DNA of 64,000 nucleotides from Margaritifera margaritifera. Lineage: Eukaryota; Mollusca; Bivalvia; Unionida; Margaritiferidae. The translations under genes and the position numbers were made by a program. The stretch lies in contig JAQPZY010001128.1 of assembly GCA_029931535.1 (NCBI GenBank), positions 650,501 to 714,500 on the forward strand. The letters run 5' to 3'. Below, one piece after another: positions 35,732-46,741 of the stretch. The notes beneath the pieces were generated by a model that was given only the letters and a program-made list of their open reading frames with translations, did no database searches and was not told where the DNA came from. The stretch's first letter is position 1; each line of letters begins with the position of its first letter.

Positions 35732-36299
35732 GATACGCTACTTATTCCACTAATTCAAATTTTTAAAAAAGTTCAGTGCTTTCGTAGTGGTTATTACACA
35801 ATGATATAAATAACTGGTATACATTTTGACTTTCTCTATACTTGTATGATGCATTTTTCAATATTCATTTGTATTAATGCACCATGTTTCTGATCCACGT
35901 ATAAGTATATAAATCTAATACTACTTGCATCTTTTCATGTTTCTACTTCTGTATTTGGGGGAGGGCAGTAGCGAAGTTGTAAGAAATTGTAGTCCGACCA
36001 CATGTGCTGAAAACATGGCAATAAAATATGTTTAAACCGACTTACTATACCCTTTTCTCTTATAATCCCATTACATTGCAGCAATTAGTGAATACTTGAA
36101 ACTTTGCCTAATTTTAATGGCTTTTCTTTTAAGTTAATCTCTTTTATCTTGATCCAGCAAATGAATCAATTTTGGCTTATTTATAAATTCAGTGAGTACC
36201 ATCTCTAGCAGACCTACCACTTCGTCTCTCCATGTATCTAACTGTATTTCCTCCTAACTGTTTATCCACTTGCTTGTCTGCATGATCATTCAAATGTAA

Positions 36300-36545
36300 T
36301 GGCAGTAGTAATGGGGTATACCGTAGGGTGAAAGGGGAGCATATGGGGTCAATGGAAATTTAATATTACGCCTCCATTTTGACCCCATAAAATAAGTCCA
36401 TAGCTTTAACATTATGGGACAGTATGAGGTCAAGGGGAAAGTCAGTGTTCTCCCCATGACCTTTTACCGTAGCGGTCCAGCTACGCTATTATTTCAGCCC
36501 GCTACGCTGTATAACCCGCCGCTACCCTAAGGCGCTTGTGTCGCT
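36300..36545. repeat. Hairpin-forming, GC-richer stretch
   Basis: TATGGGGTCAATGG (near 36342) is answered by CCATTTTGACCCCATA (near 36376), an inverted repeat with a loop of about 20 bases. Further copies of GGTCAAGGGG / CCCCATGACC follow. CCGTAGCGG / CCGCTACC / GCTACG words recur to 36545. The composition differs from the AT-rich surroundings. Confidence 0.5.
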
Positions 36546-36799
36546 ACGTTTTATGTTTCCATCTAGCCTTATAAAATTAATCTGTTAAAGAAACATAAGT
36601 CAAAGCCAAATTACTCAAATGACATCTGTTCTTACAGATTCTTGGCTATTTAGTTAAGATAATCCAGGCTAATTACTCACTCACTTCGCCTTTTTTTTTA
36701 CCTGACTTACCCGACTGCCGGTGCACGACCTTTGATGCGGGCTTCGTCTTTGCACTGACACAGTCACGTGATTTTAAGTTAAGCAATTTCTTGTGAAAA

Positions 36800-37018
36800 A
36801 TGGACACACCACCTTCAAAAATATGTAAAATGACCCAGCACCCTGCTAGCCTATGTTTTTCTGGCTACGAAGATCAAAGATTGGTGTCACCAATGGTGAT
36901 TCCGATTCAGATAATGTGACCCCCCCCCCCCAATAAAGAGCTTAAGAAACGAAGCACTAGGTTCAACACTGAATGGAAGACCTGATCTCTTTGGGTGGAA
37001 TTTGCTGGACCATATGGT
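36800..37018 (+). pseudogene. Possible decayed first exon
   Basis: An ATG in good context (AAAAATGGAC) opens a short frame. After a run of 14 C the codons shift to a frame reading KELKKRSTRFNTEWK, a stop, then WVEFAGPYG. The stretch ends at a consensus splice donor (ATG|GTAAGT). Lys/Arg-rich sequence followed by spaced Trp residues is reminiscent of the N-terminal exon of hAT-type or zinc-finger host proteins, but I cannot name it. It contains a stop and a probable frameshift. Confidence 0.25.
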
Positions 37019-37529
37019 AAGTTTTCCATATTGCTCAATCGGATCTACTTACTAACCAATAGGTGAGATGGGGGAGGGGGGATTCCTTGGGCACTATTAA
37101 AATATATAATTTTTTTTGGTTTTTATAGTAGTAGTAGTTGTAGTTGTGTTGTTTGTTGTTCATATTATTTTCCGGAAAATGTGACGAGGAATAAAAGTTG
37201 CATTAACTAATTTTAATGTGGCAATAAAAAATATGGGGAAGTGAAAAAACAAAGGATGTCATTTCTTTAAATTCAAAGTAAAATGAGTTTGACATTCAAT
37301 CATGTTATAACTTAGAGAAATAAAGACTACTGTGCAAATATATTTACTTCTTGTATATATCACTGATATTAATTTGTTTCACTTTATGATAATAACGTGT
37401 ATTTTTTAAAAATATTTTATGACGCTAACGCGCGCTTACACTGATGCTATCACAATTTTCTGGGGAGATCACTGAAAGGTAATGTTACAAATGTCCATAG
37501 GATTCACATTTTGGGTAATTCTGGGTACA

Positions 37530-37930
37530 AGCACCCACACCTACTGACCAACATCCTAACCTACTAACATCCACATGAACTGACCAACACACACACATAC
37601 TGATCAGCACCCGCGCCTATTGACCAACACAAAGTTGTACTGACCAGCACCCACACTTACTCACCAAAATTCACACGTACGGACCGACACAGAGTCTTAC
37701 AAACCAGCACACACGCCTACTGACCAATACATACCCTTCCTGAGCAGCACCCACATCCACTTACCAGCATCCACACCCTCTGAACAATACAGCCATACAT
37801 AGTGTTACTGACAAGCGCCTCCATATCTACTGACCAGCAAATACAGTGTTATTGACCAGCACCCACACCTACTGACCAACACACCGCCTTACTGACCAGC
37901 ATTCACACTTACTGACCAACACGCCGTCTT
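37530..37930. repeat. Degenerate minisatellite, about 20-21 bp unit
   Basis: Many imperfect copies of CTGACCARCACCCACACCTA in direct orientation. Confidence 0.85.
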
Positions 37931-38400
37931 CATCGACAGAGCCCCAAACAAGCGTTACTGAATGCTTAAACAAATGTATTTAACCATACAGGAAAAGAGC
38001 TCTTTGGTTCGTCTATAAGACCACAACTCATCTAGAGATAAAAGTGAGATACCTTTTATATCCGTCAAGAAAAAGAACATTGGGCCCCAGAATGTCTACA
38101 AGGTCATAAAAAGGAACCTCTTATCATAAGAAAGGAGATCAGACGTCCCGAGACAAACGCCAGGACAAATATTTTGTGTCATAGGTCTTCAAAGTGTTAT
38201 CCACACAAAAGGAAAATAAGGAAAGAGAGAAGGGAGGAAAACAGTGATTTCGGAAGAGAAAGAAGCAGAAGATCCCGTTCAAAGCAAGACACTCACAAGA
38301 AGACGATGGAATTTTGTGACATGCTTGAAATTTAATTGTGATATCTATTCAAGAGAATTTACCAATGTAAGTGAAAACCAAAATATTCTTGGTTTGTTTA

Positions 38401-38427
38401 CTATTATTATTATTATTATTATTATTA

Positions 38428-38488
<61 letters not shown>
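38401..38488. repeat. Microsatellites (ATT)n and (AT)n
   Basis: Nine or so ATT/TTA triplets followed after AGG by a long AT run. Confidence 0.95.
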
Positions 38489-38493
<5 letters not shown>

Positions 38494-38820
38494 CAAACAC
38501 TGCTGTATCTGTCAAGTAATGCATGAACTAATTATAAATTTGTGCAAGTGACAAGAAACATGTTTAAAATGTTACTTGCTTTGTTTGTGACAATGACGAT
38601 ACCTAATACCATAATACAACACCCCTTCCTGGAAATATCTTGCTAGAAAAGTCTAATTTTAAATTTCTGTGTAATTTATAAATGTTCAGCGCAGTGTTTT
38701 CAGTGCGCATGCCAGTAATTATTTCATTTCTGTAGCATTATGTGTATGTCTATCACAATGATAACAAACGTATATACCACTAATTTATATTCATCGCATG
38801 ACAATTAAGTATTCTGTGCT

Positions 38821-38822
<2 letters not shown>

Positions 38823-38876
<54 letters not shown>
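38823..38876. repeat. Microsatellite (AT)n
   Basis: Uninterrupted AT dinucleotides. Confidence 0.95.
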
Positions 38877-38878
<2 letters not shown>

Positions 38879-39540
38879 CAGACTTGATCGTAATTATAGT
38901 AGGAGGATATTCATATATAATTGCATCTTTAAGTAAGTGGTCTATCTTTATATCGGTCAATAGTGTGCATACATCTTTCATTATTTGTATATACCTGTAT
39001 TAGTAGGTTTTGTTTTTTTTATCTTAAGAGAAATAAAGACGACGACGATGATGATGAATATGATGGTGATGATTCATTTTGATTGCTGTCAAAATTACAT
39101 TTGAAATGAAATTGTAGGCATGCCAAGCAGTGGTACTAAAATATGCATATCAGATCTTGTTCTAAGATGTATGCTACCAGTATTCAGAAATTTCCATTTA
39201 TACTGGGAGAGAATGAGAATATCTTTAGAAAATATCTAGCCAAGAACAAAAAAACTACCTAATAAATTAAGGATATTGGATCGATAAAATGTTTAGAGAA
39301 AATGCAAAAGACCAGTTTGTAATATTTTGATTAGCAGTTCACGGTATACGCAATAGGAATTAAGTTACAACAGGCATATATCGGCTATAGCTAGAGTACC
39401 AAGATCACATGGTCATTTAGACAATGTAAACTAAAATAAATGTTGTCATTTTTGTATATATTATTTTTACTTTTATAATGTTATAACAATGTTATGAGGT
39501 GGCCTCCACCATAAGTGTAGTGTTGATATGTTGCTTCTTG

Positions 39541-39661
39541 TAATGTCTTGTTTCAAGTCTTAATTAGCATGTTATATTTTGTGTCAAGTCTTATATAGCT
39601 TGTTATGTTTTGTGTCAAGTCTTATATAGCTTGTTATGTTTTATGTCAACTCTTAACAAGC
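39541..39661. repeat. Minisatellite, about 37 bp, three to four copies
   Basis: Units of TGTTATGTTTTGTGTCAAGTC followed by TTATATAGCT; the outer copies are more diverged. Confidence 0.8.
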
Positions 39662-40443
39662 TTGCTTGTACCTATATTTAGAAAGCAGCCAAGCAGCTAC
39701 AGATGAAGTCTGTTTCTATGCTAAAAATATATTTTTACCATTTCACATGCTTATTTCTTAATTATAGTTTAATACTTCTCGAGCAAATTTGAATGCAGGT
39801 ATGACTTTTATTTTTGGATTTTATTACTTGAATAACTCGAATTTTGTCAACACAATTGTAAATAAAAACAAATCTTGGAAATATCAAATGTAGTAACATA
39901 TTTGGGAAATATTTCAATGAAACATTAACTTTTTTTAAAACTAATAATCTCTCTTAAAATCGATGCATTTTAGCGATACAACAATCAATCTTTTCGTCTG
40001 TAAAGTGCAATGTTTGTGCTATTTGTCAATAACAATATATTATAAGTATGTAAATTATTAACAATGTCATCACAGATGGAGAAATTCATTGCATAGATAT
40101 ACAGGAACTTTAACATCTATACTATTTTCATGTTAACTTCTTTCCACTCATATTGTTCATAAAAAAAATAATGTCACAGTAAAACGTCGATTATCCAAAT
40201 TCCAGTTATACAAACGTATAAATCATACGGATTAATGGAGTATTTTCCAGATCCACAGTTTATTACGCATAATATTAGCAGCTGTTCGAACAACCAATTA
40301 TCTGGGATAATGCAAGTATTACTGTGCTAGTCAGCAGGTTTTAAGATATCCATCTCAGATGGTTCTGGTTGACCACTGTATGTCTCTGTTTCTCATAGAC
40401 CCATACATTTCATCGTTTGTGATACATAGTCAAACCACCAGGG

Positions 40444-40445
<2 letters not shown>

Positions 40446-40483
<38 letters not shown>
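40446..40483. repeat. Microsatellite (GA)n
   Basis: Uninterrupted GA dinucleotides. They create the Glu-Arg run in an otherwise meaningless 64-residue frame. Confidence 0.95.
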
Positions 40484-40486
<3 letters not shown>

Positions 40487-40899
40487 TCCTAGTGCAAAAT
40501 TGCCTTTTTCCTCCAAAACCAAGAAACACAAATTAAAAATGTTGGTAAAGTAGGCTACGTGTTAAATCTAAAAAAAAAAGCCAAAAACAAACAAACAAAC
40601 AAACAAAAAACAATTTAGTCAGAGGGAAATGTAAAGAAATTCCCAGTTTTCTATCTTTCCAGGTGAAATTGTGCAGTTCAAGGACGTATTTTGATTTTTT
40701 TCTTGTTTTTTTGTTTTTGTTTCAATTGCAGTAGTAAGTCAAGTTAGTAAACATTTGATTTTAGGATTATGCTAGACAAAATGTTTCAAACTCGTACAGA
40801 TAATATGCAATATGTATTGAGAAACTTGATATTTTTTATTAGATTTAAAAAGGTACCTCTTAATTCCTGCTTAAATTGTGATAGAACTAAGCCTATTTA

Positions 40900-41152
40900 A
40901 TTGTCAAGGAAAGATTCCTATTCAAGTGTCAAGGAACTATGCATATTAAAGTGTCAAGAAACTCTACATATTTAAGTATCAAAGAACTATGCATATTCCA
41001 GTGTCAACGAACTATGCACATTCAAGTGTCAAGAAACTATGCATAGTCAAGTGTCAAGGAACTATGCATAGTCAAGTGTCAAGGAACTATGCATATTTAA
41101 GTGTTAATAAACTATGTATATTTAAGTGTTAAAGAACTATGCATATTCAAGT
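40900..41152. repeat. 25-bp minisatellite, about ten copies
   Basis: Consensus CAAGTGTCAAGGAACTATGC followed by ATATT or ATAGT. The two central copies are nearly identical and the edges are diverged, the usual pattern of a tandem array homogenised by slippage or unequal exchange. Confidence 0.9.
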
Positions 41153-41484
41153 GAACTTTCATTGATAATTGAAGCATCAATAGCTTCCGAAAATGTTTCC
41201 TTTCATAACAATACTATTGCAGCAGGTGTGCAAATCTACAATTTAAAAATTTAAAATTGAGATTTTGCAAGTAAACCTGTTATTCTCAACGTAACTGAAT
41301 TTTGCGTTCACGTGAAGTCTTTAAAAATAACCAGTATCTGTTAGGTTGTTGACAACATTTAAAAAAATCATTTTCTAATTTCAAGGGTATACATTTTCAT
41401 TGTTTTGCAAAATTGTCAATTTTGTCAATGCTACTATTCATGAATATGTTTCTGACGGCAAAGGGGATCTTTTATCTTCAAAGA

Positions 41485-41790
41485 TAGATCCTTTTTCGTC
41501 AGTTCTTTAAATTCATGGACATGTCTCAGGTTTGAAAAGGGTCCCATCATCTGGATAGATAGATCTCTTGGGGAGGGGGGCGTCGGGATGGTCGTCAAAT
41601 TCATTAATATGTGTCTGATGGAAAAGGAGACCCATTATCTTCATAGATAGATCCTTATTTGTTGCGTCTTCAAATTGATGAATATGTGTCTGATGGGAGA
41701 GAAAACCAACTACCTTCAGAGATAGACCCCTATTTGCTCGGTCATCAAATTTATAAATTAAGCAAGTACTATATCCACGAAAAATGACAC
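41485..41790. repeat. Tandem repeat of about 75-87 bp, four copies
   Basis: Anchors GATAGATCC / GATAGATCT / GATAGACCC at about 41485, 41559, 41646 and 41720, each followed by TCAAATT and (except the last) TGTCTGATGG. On the minus strand the repeat is open for 94 residues and reads as repeated HQTHI(H/N)(Q/E)F(E/D)D, so the frame is a translated satellite or a very short-repeat protein remnant. Confidence 0.7.
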
Positions 41791-42713
41791 CCTCCACAAT
41801 AAAAGTAAATACACAGTAACCAAAGAAATTTATTAGTAAATATTCCTTTATTTATCTATTGTAATCGCAATAAATGTTCTCACGTGTTAACAATAGTTAT
41901 ATATTTGCATAGTCTTTAATTGTTCTTAAGATTTTGTAAATTATGGAAAAAGAATATTCAGAGGTGCCAGAAACTCTCAAGTTTGTAAAAGACTTTGACT
42001 ACAATATATAACTTTCTTCTTTATAATAGTTTCATATTTTACCAGGTATTTTTTTGTTGTTAGCAGAACTTGTCAAAATAGCATCGAATGTTTTCTTCAA
42101 AGGTTTTATATTACTTTATTAAAATTTTTATTTCTTCATAAATTTATGCAAATCGGTGATTTTGATGGTGTTAAAGGCAGTCTTAAACTAAATAGTAACA
42201 GTTATTAGATTGGAAAGAAAGGTATTAAAGAAACATTCTGCCCTCTAATTGTCATCTCTGTGTATCTGCTAAAATACATGGCCGGTTTGAATTATTTCTG
42301 GGTCTTTTTCCATAAAATGATGCATGCTGTACAATGGAATCTATTTTCTACTGGGGGTTGCATGTCAAGATTGCAAAATAATCAATATGTCAATATTGTT
42401 TCGAGAACGAGAGAATTAGACTTAAACAGCGTTGATATATGTATAAACTCAAGCACAGAAATGCATGCTCTCGTACTCATGTAAGAGTAAAATCTCCATT
42501 TCATCCTATTACTCTTCTTAAATACCAGAGATCTTGTTAATTGTATATGCAAGTGTTGTTTGTTTGACTTTAACTTTCACTTTACGAAGACAAAATCAAA
42601 TGGCAGAATTTAACAGCATTTGCTCATATGTTGAACATTTTGAATATTTTAATTCTAGTGTAACAAACCTATAATATGTGCTATTTGTATTTACATCTCG
42701 GTTTATAAATAAA

Positions 42714-42960
42714 GGGAGTCACTGTAGTTCAGATGATACAACGTCGGACTCATAATCCAAGAAGCGTTGGTTCGATACCCGCGTAGGCCAGCTCGGGTCG
42801 GCTGCCTCGGCGTGTCTTTGGGAAAGACAGTTAGCTCCCATTTCAAACGAGTAATTAGCCAATTAGTAGGTACAGTCGTCATATGGATCTATATCCACGT
42901 GAGTTTGTGGTAGCATGGGTTAGTTTCGTAATATAATAATTATGAGTAAATTGCTTTATA
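42714..42960 (+). mobile_element. tRNA-derived SINE
   Basis: The head resembles a tRNA. TGTAGTTCAGATGATACAA fits the A box and GGTTCGATACC the B box of an RNA polymerase III promoter. Between them lies an anticodon-like loop CTCATAA (CAT, Met-like). A tRNA-unrelated body follows, containing GTGTCTTTGGGAAAGAC, a motif like the conserved central domains of several animal SINE families. The acceptor stem does not pair, so it is not a working tRNA gene. The 3' end is not sharply defined. Confidence 0.6.
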
Positions 42961-43072
42961 TGTAAATATATGCAAAGAGGTTGCTGCTGCCGCTGCCATA
43001 ATTTGTTGTGTGTTTGGTGTTTTAGTTTTTAGCGTTGTATATTTGCTTATAGCTTTAAGTTACCCTAAATGT

Positions 43073-43245
43073 GACTTATGTTGCTTACAATTAGTTTCAG
43101 ATGGATTTTCCTTCCCGTCTTAGATTAGTCACATTAGCTATGCCGCATGTGTTGCATTTTTAATGTTTAGTCATGTTGTCTAGTTAATGCCTTTTAGTAG
43201 CTTTTAGTTCTGTTGTATTGCTTATGGCTTTTAATTGTTTTTATA
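43073..43245. repeat. Dispersed repeat, copy 1 (pre-insertion form)
   Basis: Matches 48575-48870 over its length, starting AAATGTGACTTATGTTGC and including CATTAGCTATGCCGCATGTG. This copy has the uninterrupted site GCTTACAATTAG, where copy 2 holds a 124-bp insertion. Confidence 0.8.
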
Positions 43246-43489
43246 CACAACAACATACAAATTTGTATAAAGAAAGGTTTTATACATGCATTGTTAGAAA
43301 ATTAAAGGTTACACGAGTATACTGCATTCTCTCTCTCTCTTTCTCTCTCAAATCTAATACATGTCTCTATTCATCACTACAAATATTTTACCAAATCAAT
43401 GTATATATACAAAACACCAAATACTTTAACAAATAAAAATAGTTGGCTCTCTCTGTGGGGGTTACTCGTGGGCTAGAATCCGAATGTAA

Positions 43490-43960
43490 GACAAGACTAT
43501 GATGATTCCCAATCTGTGCTAGGCTCATCTCAGCATAAGAGTCTATATTGGGCATGAATAGCATTTGAGTGTATTCTGGGCTGATCCCATATTCAGTAGG
43601 CTATTTGCAAGACTGATTCCAGAATAAGAGTGTATTCTGGGCTGATCCAGATGAAGTAGGCTATGTGCTAGGCTGATCCTAGCATTAGATTATATTCTGG
43701 GCTGATCACAGATTAAGTAGGCTATGTGGGCTGATCACAGATTAAGTAGGCTATGTGCTAGGCTGATACCAGCATTACTGTTTATTCTGGACTGATCCCT
43801 GCTTTAGTAAATCTATGCTAGGGTGATGCCAGCTTAATATTGTATTCTGGGCTGATCCCATCCTAAGTATATCCATGCTAGGCTGATCCCCGCATAAGAG
43901 TATATTCTGGGTTGATCGCAGATTAGTGGAATAGTGCTAGGCTGATCCCAGCATGAAGAA
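43490..43960. repeat. Minisatellite, about 60 bp units
   Basis: Repeated phrases GTATTCTGGGCTGATCCCA, AGTAGGCTATGTGCTAG and GCTGATCCCAGCAT(A/T)AG alternate eight or so times with substitutions. Confidence 0.85.
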
Positions 43961-44106
43961 AGTATTACGATTTTTTCCTATTTAAAACCGCATGAGAAAT
44001 GTATTAAAACGGGCATGTCATTTATGTTATTAGAATAGCATATGACTTTGATATTAAATATATCAAATGAGAGCCACCAAGAGGATATCAATTCAGATGC
44101 GAAAGT

Positions 44107-44724
44107 TCAGTTAGGAAGATTGGTGCACAGAAATAAAAAATACATGACACTAACTGTAGACAACTGTCCCTGAGCTGAGTGAATTTTATTAGGATCAATT
44201 CTGATGTAGCGTGTATAAAAAGACGATGACCAGCGTCCTAAAGTCTGTATCAAATGGTCCTCTATTACCAACTGCAGCTGCAGTTGTGACTGCTCCAATA
44301 CGAAAAGAATGATCTGAAAAATGATGTTTATCATAGCCCGGCGATCCAATAAGAGCTTTATGTAAGTCAGAAAAGGTTCCCTCATAAAAGACAGTTCCAT
44401 AGAATCCACAAGCAAAGAAGCATTTGCGCCATGACCTACAGCCAACGTACTCTGCCAACGCCAAATCAAATATTGTTCCATACAAAACACAGGACACAAC
44501 CGAGAGTTCCGGAGAAAGGAAATGTTGACCCCTGGACGGAGTAGATCTATCTTTGAAGATGTTAAAGTAAGTATGAACATGGATTTGTCCTTAGAAAACG
44601 CCACATCTTGCATCTTCAGGTAATTGCATGAGGAAATCCTCTGCAACGAGCGAACTGTGAATTTGCCACATCGCAAGAATAAAAAAAATGCTATCAGACA
44701 CATGCACTGCAGAGTCATGTCCAC
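44107..44724 (-). pseudogene. DIRS-like tyrosine recombinase
   Basis: The N-terminal part reads AFFLFLRCGKFTVRSLQ and LKMQDVAFSKD with LTSSKIDLLRPGV, typical of this recombinase. One frame lower (44195-44497) comes the catalytic box DHSFRIGAVTTAAAVG with the H-x-x-R pair. The end returns to the first frame with LGRWSSSFYTRYIRI, holding the tyrosine nucleophile. All catalytic signatures are visible but need at least two frame changes. The enzyme family joins a circular cDNA to the chromosome by site-specific recombination. Confidence 0.85.
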
Positions 44725-45117
44725 AGCGGGTTAAAAAAAACTCCCCCGCGTAACATATCACACAACTGCAACACCATCTTGTAGGTAATAGGAAATATGG
44801 GCTTCATATTTGAAAAGTTATTCCTTTTAATGTCAGACTCTTGAAAAGGGTTCCTATGGCCAGCTTGTAGCTAATGGAATCTAATACCTGCCAGGTACAG
44901 TTTAATGGTGGAGATCTGAAGTTCCAGGGATGCGTGACATTATGTGACAAAATAAATCAGAACATCCTCTGTAAGCCCAGGCAAAGAATCAGGATTAGCC
45001 ACGACACCTGACACCTAAAAAGTCAACAAACACTGGATGCCAGTTCTGTACACCGACCTAGTATTATTGGACACCCATAAAGACCACAGGTCCTGCACAC
45101 GTTGCTTCGAAATAGCA

Positions 45118-45633
45118 TCAACTCTGAAGCCGGAGGGCACAAGCTGGAGTTTCGTCCGCTTGCGGCACTAAGCGCCGGAACTTCTCTTTCTGAAATCGAG
45201 AAAGAGTGTCTGCTATAAGATTAGCACTACCCAGGTATATGTTGAGCTGAATAACGAACTGGCCTTTGGCATTACACCATATCAGTCTACGAACAAATTT
45301 CATTATAAGAGGTATTTATGATTTGCCTTTATTAATGATTTCCACTGTTGCAGAATTGTCACAGTTAACAAGGATTCTTTTCTTGGTCCACTGGTTCCCC
45401 CATAACGCAGCTGCGAATACGATTGGATAGAGTTCAAAAAGAGCCATTGATGCAGAATTTCCGAGTGGAACAAGTTTTGGGGGAAAAAGTATTTGAAACC
45501 ACTTCCTATTGAAGTAACCTCCGAAACCTGTTGGGTTAGCGTCAGTATAAAATTGCATATTTTTAGCTGGGGTCACTGTATAATTTAGGAACAATGAAAT
45601 ACTATCCCATTCTAACAAGAATAATGACAACAT
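45118..45633 (-). pseudogene. DIRS-like RNase H
   Basis: Contains FYTDANPTGFGGYF (first catalytic Asp), FELYPIVFAAALWGNQW (second acidic region) and ILVNCDNSATVEIINKG (third Asp). It is then broken by a stop and continues as IQLNIYLGSANLIADTLSRFQ, the DIRS-type C-terminal tail. It lies between RT and recombinase as expected. Confidence 0.85.
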
Positions 45634-45689
45634 TTTTAAGTCTTATCTGCATTCTCTAGTCAAATGAACATGATGGTGTAAAGCTGCAA

Positions 45690-46650
45690 CCGATGCTGAC
45701 AGAGAAATCAAGTAGGACTCAAAAGCGCGACCAGGGTAGATCACTCTTCATGCAAAAATACAAGTGTCCCAGCAAACTTAATAGCCCCCGTTTTGTACAG
45801 GATTTCCTCTGGATAAAGTACTGCACGATACCGGATATGCGCCGAATCTTTTCAACAGGTAACCTGGCCTCCATGTTCTTAGATTCTAAAGGGATACCCA
45901 AATATTCAAGAATTGTAGTTGGTCCGACAGTTTTGTTTGGTGACAGAGGAAAATATAGTTTGTTAAAGACTAGGGAGAAGATTCCCATTGTTCTGTCTGG
46001 TTCCCCATCTGGAGGGTCGCTTGTAAGAAAATCATCTAACAAATGTAGCACATTCTGCACATCATAGTTGTTTTGTAAAATGCAGCAAATTGTCTCAGAA
46101 AAGAATAAAAGATTATTTGGCTAGACCTGCTGCCAAAGACCAATCGGGTATAAAAGTAATATGTATTGTTCCACTTCACACCATAGTAAGGCTAAAGAGA
46201 GTCCTTAATTGGCACCAGTTTAAAGGCATTGTTTATATCAGCTTCGCACGTCCAGCTCCCTCCACCAAGTTTTTTGATGAAACTGATAGCATGGTTAACG
46301 GTGACATATGACAGTGAAAATTCATCCTTGTCTATGAGTAAATAAGGACTAGGATGTAGAAAGTTGTCATGAGGGATAGACAGGTCCACTATGTCTCTTC
46401 TTTCCCGAATATTTGCCTTCTGCAATACCCAATGAGCTAATGAGATATACACGGTATGGAAGTTGGTCAAAGGACCCAATAACATATTCATTTTCCAGTT
46501 CATATTGAAGTAGTTTAGAAGTTACATCAGGCTGCCTCAAAACGGATTTCAAGTTTGTACATTCATGAGGCAGAGTCGGCAAATTACCCAGACTTGTGTC
46601 AAAACCATGGCCGAACCCGCCAACAACCATTTGACAAAGTATTTATCAGG
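45690..46650 (-). pseudogene. DIRS-like reverse transcriptase
   Basis: Fragments in order on the minus strand: GFGHGFDTSLGNLPTLP and LKSVLRQPDVTSKLL (46367-46630), KLGGGSWTCEADINNAFKL with the first catalytic Asp (46192-46503), and VLHLLDDFLTSDPPDGEPD holding the LDD catalytic pair (45719-46060). The last runs on to the thumb-like LEYLGIPLESKNMEARLP and SCTKRGLLSLLGHL. At least two frame changes separate the pieces. The domain family is clear; activity is not possible as written. Confidence 0.88.
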
Positions 46651-46741
46651 GTGAGACACCAGCTCTTATTCTAACTTAGAAATGTTCACTGGGCCTCTAT
46701 TCTGGGTCATCTCTGATCATCAGTGTGTGATCCTGGACATT

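Noticed and set aside
38244..38519. 91-residue frame with Ile/Tyr run
   Set aside because: Most of its length is the (ATT)n and (AT)n microsatellite.
41513..41797. Small repeated protein on the minus strand
   Set aside because: The frame follows a tandem repeat of about 75-87 bp and is best explained as translated satellite.
42714..42790. Functional tRNA-Met gene
   Set aside because: Anticodon and B box are present but the acceptor stem does not pair and the T stem is imperfect. The sequence continues into a SINE body.
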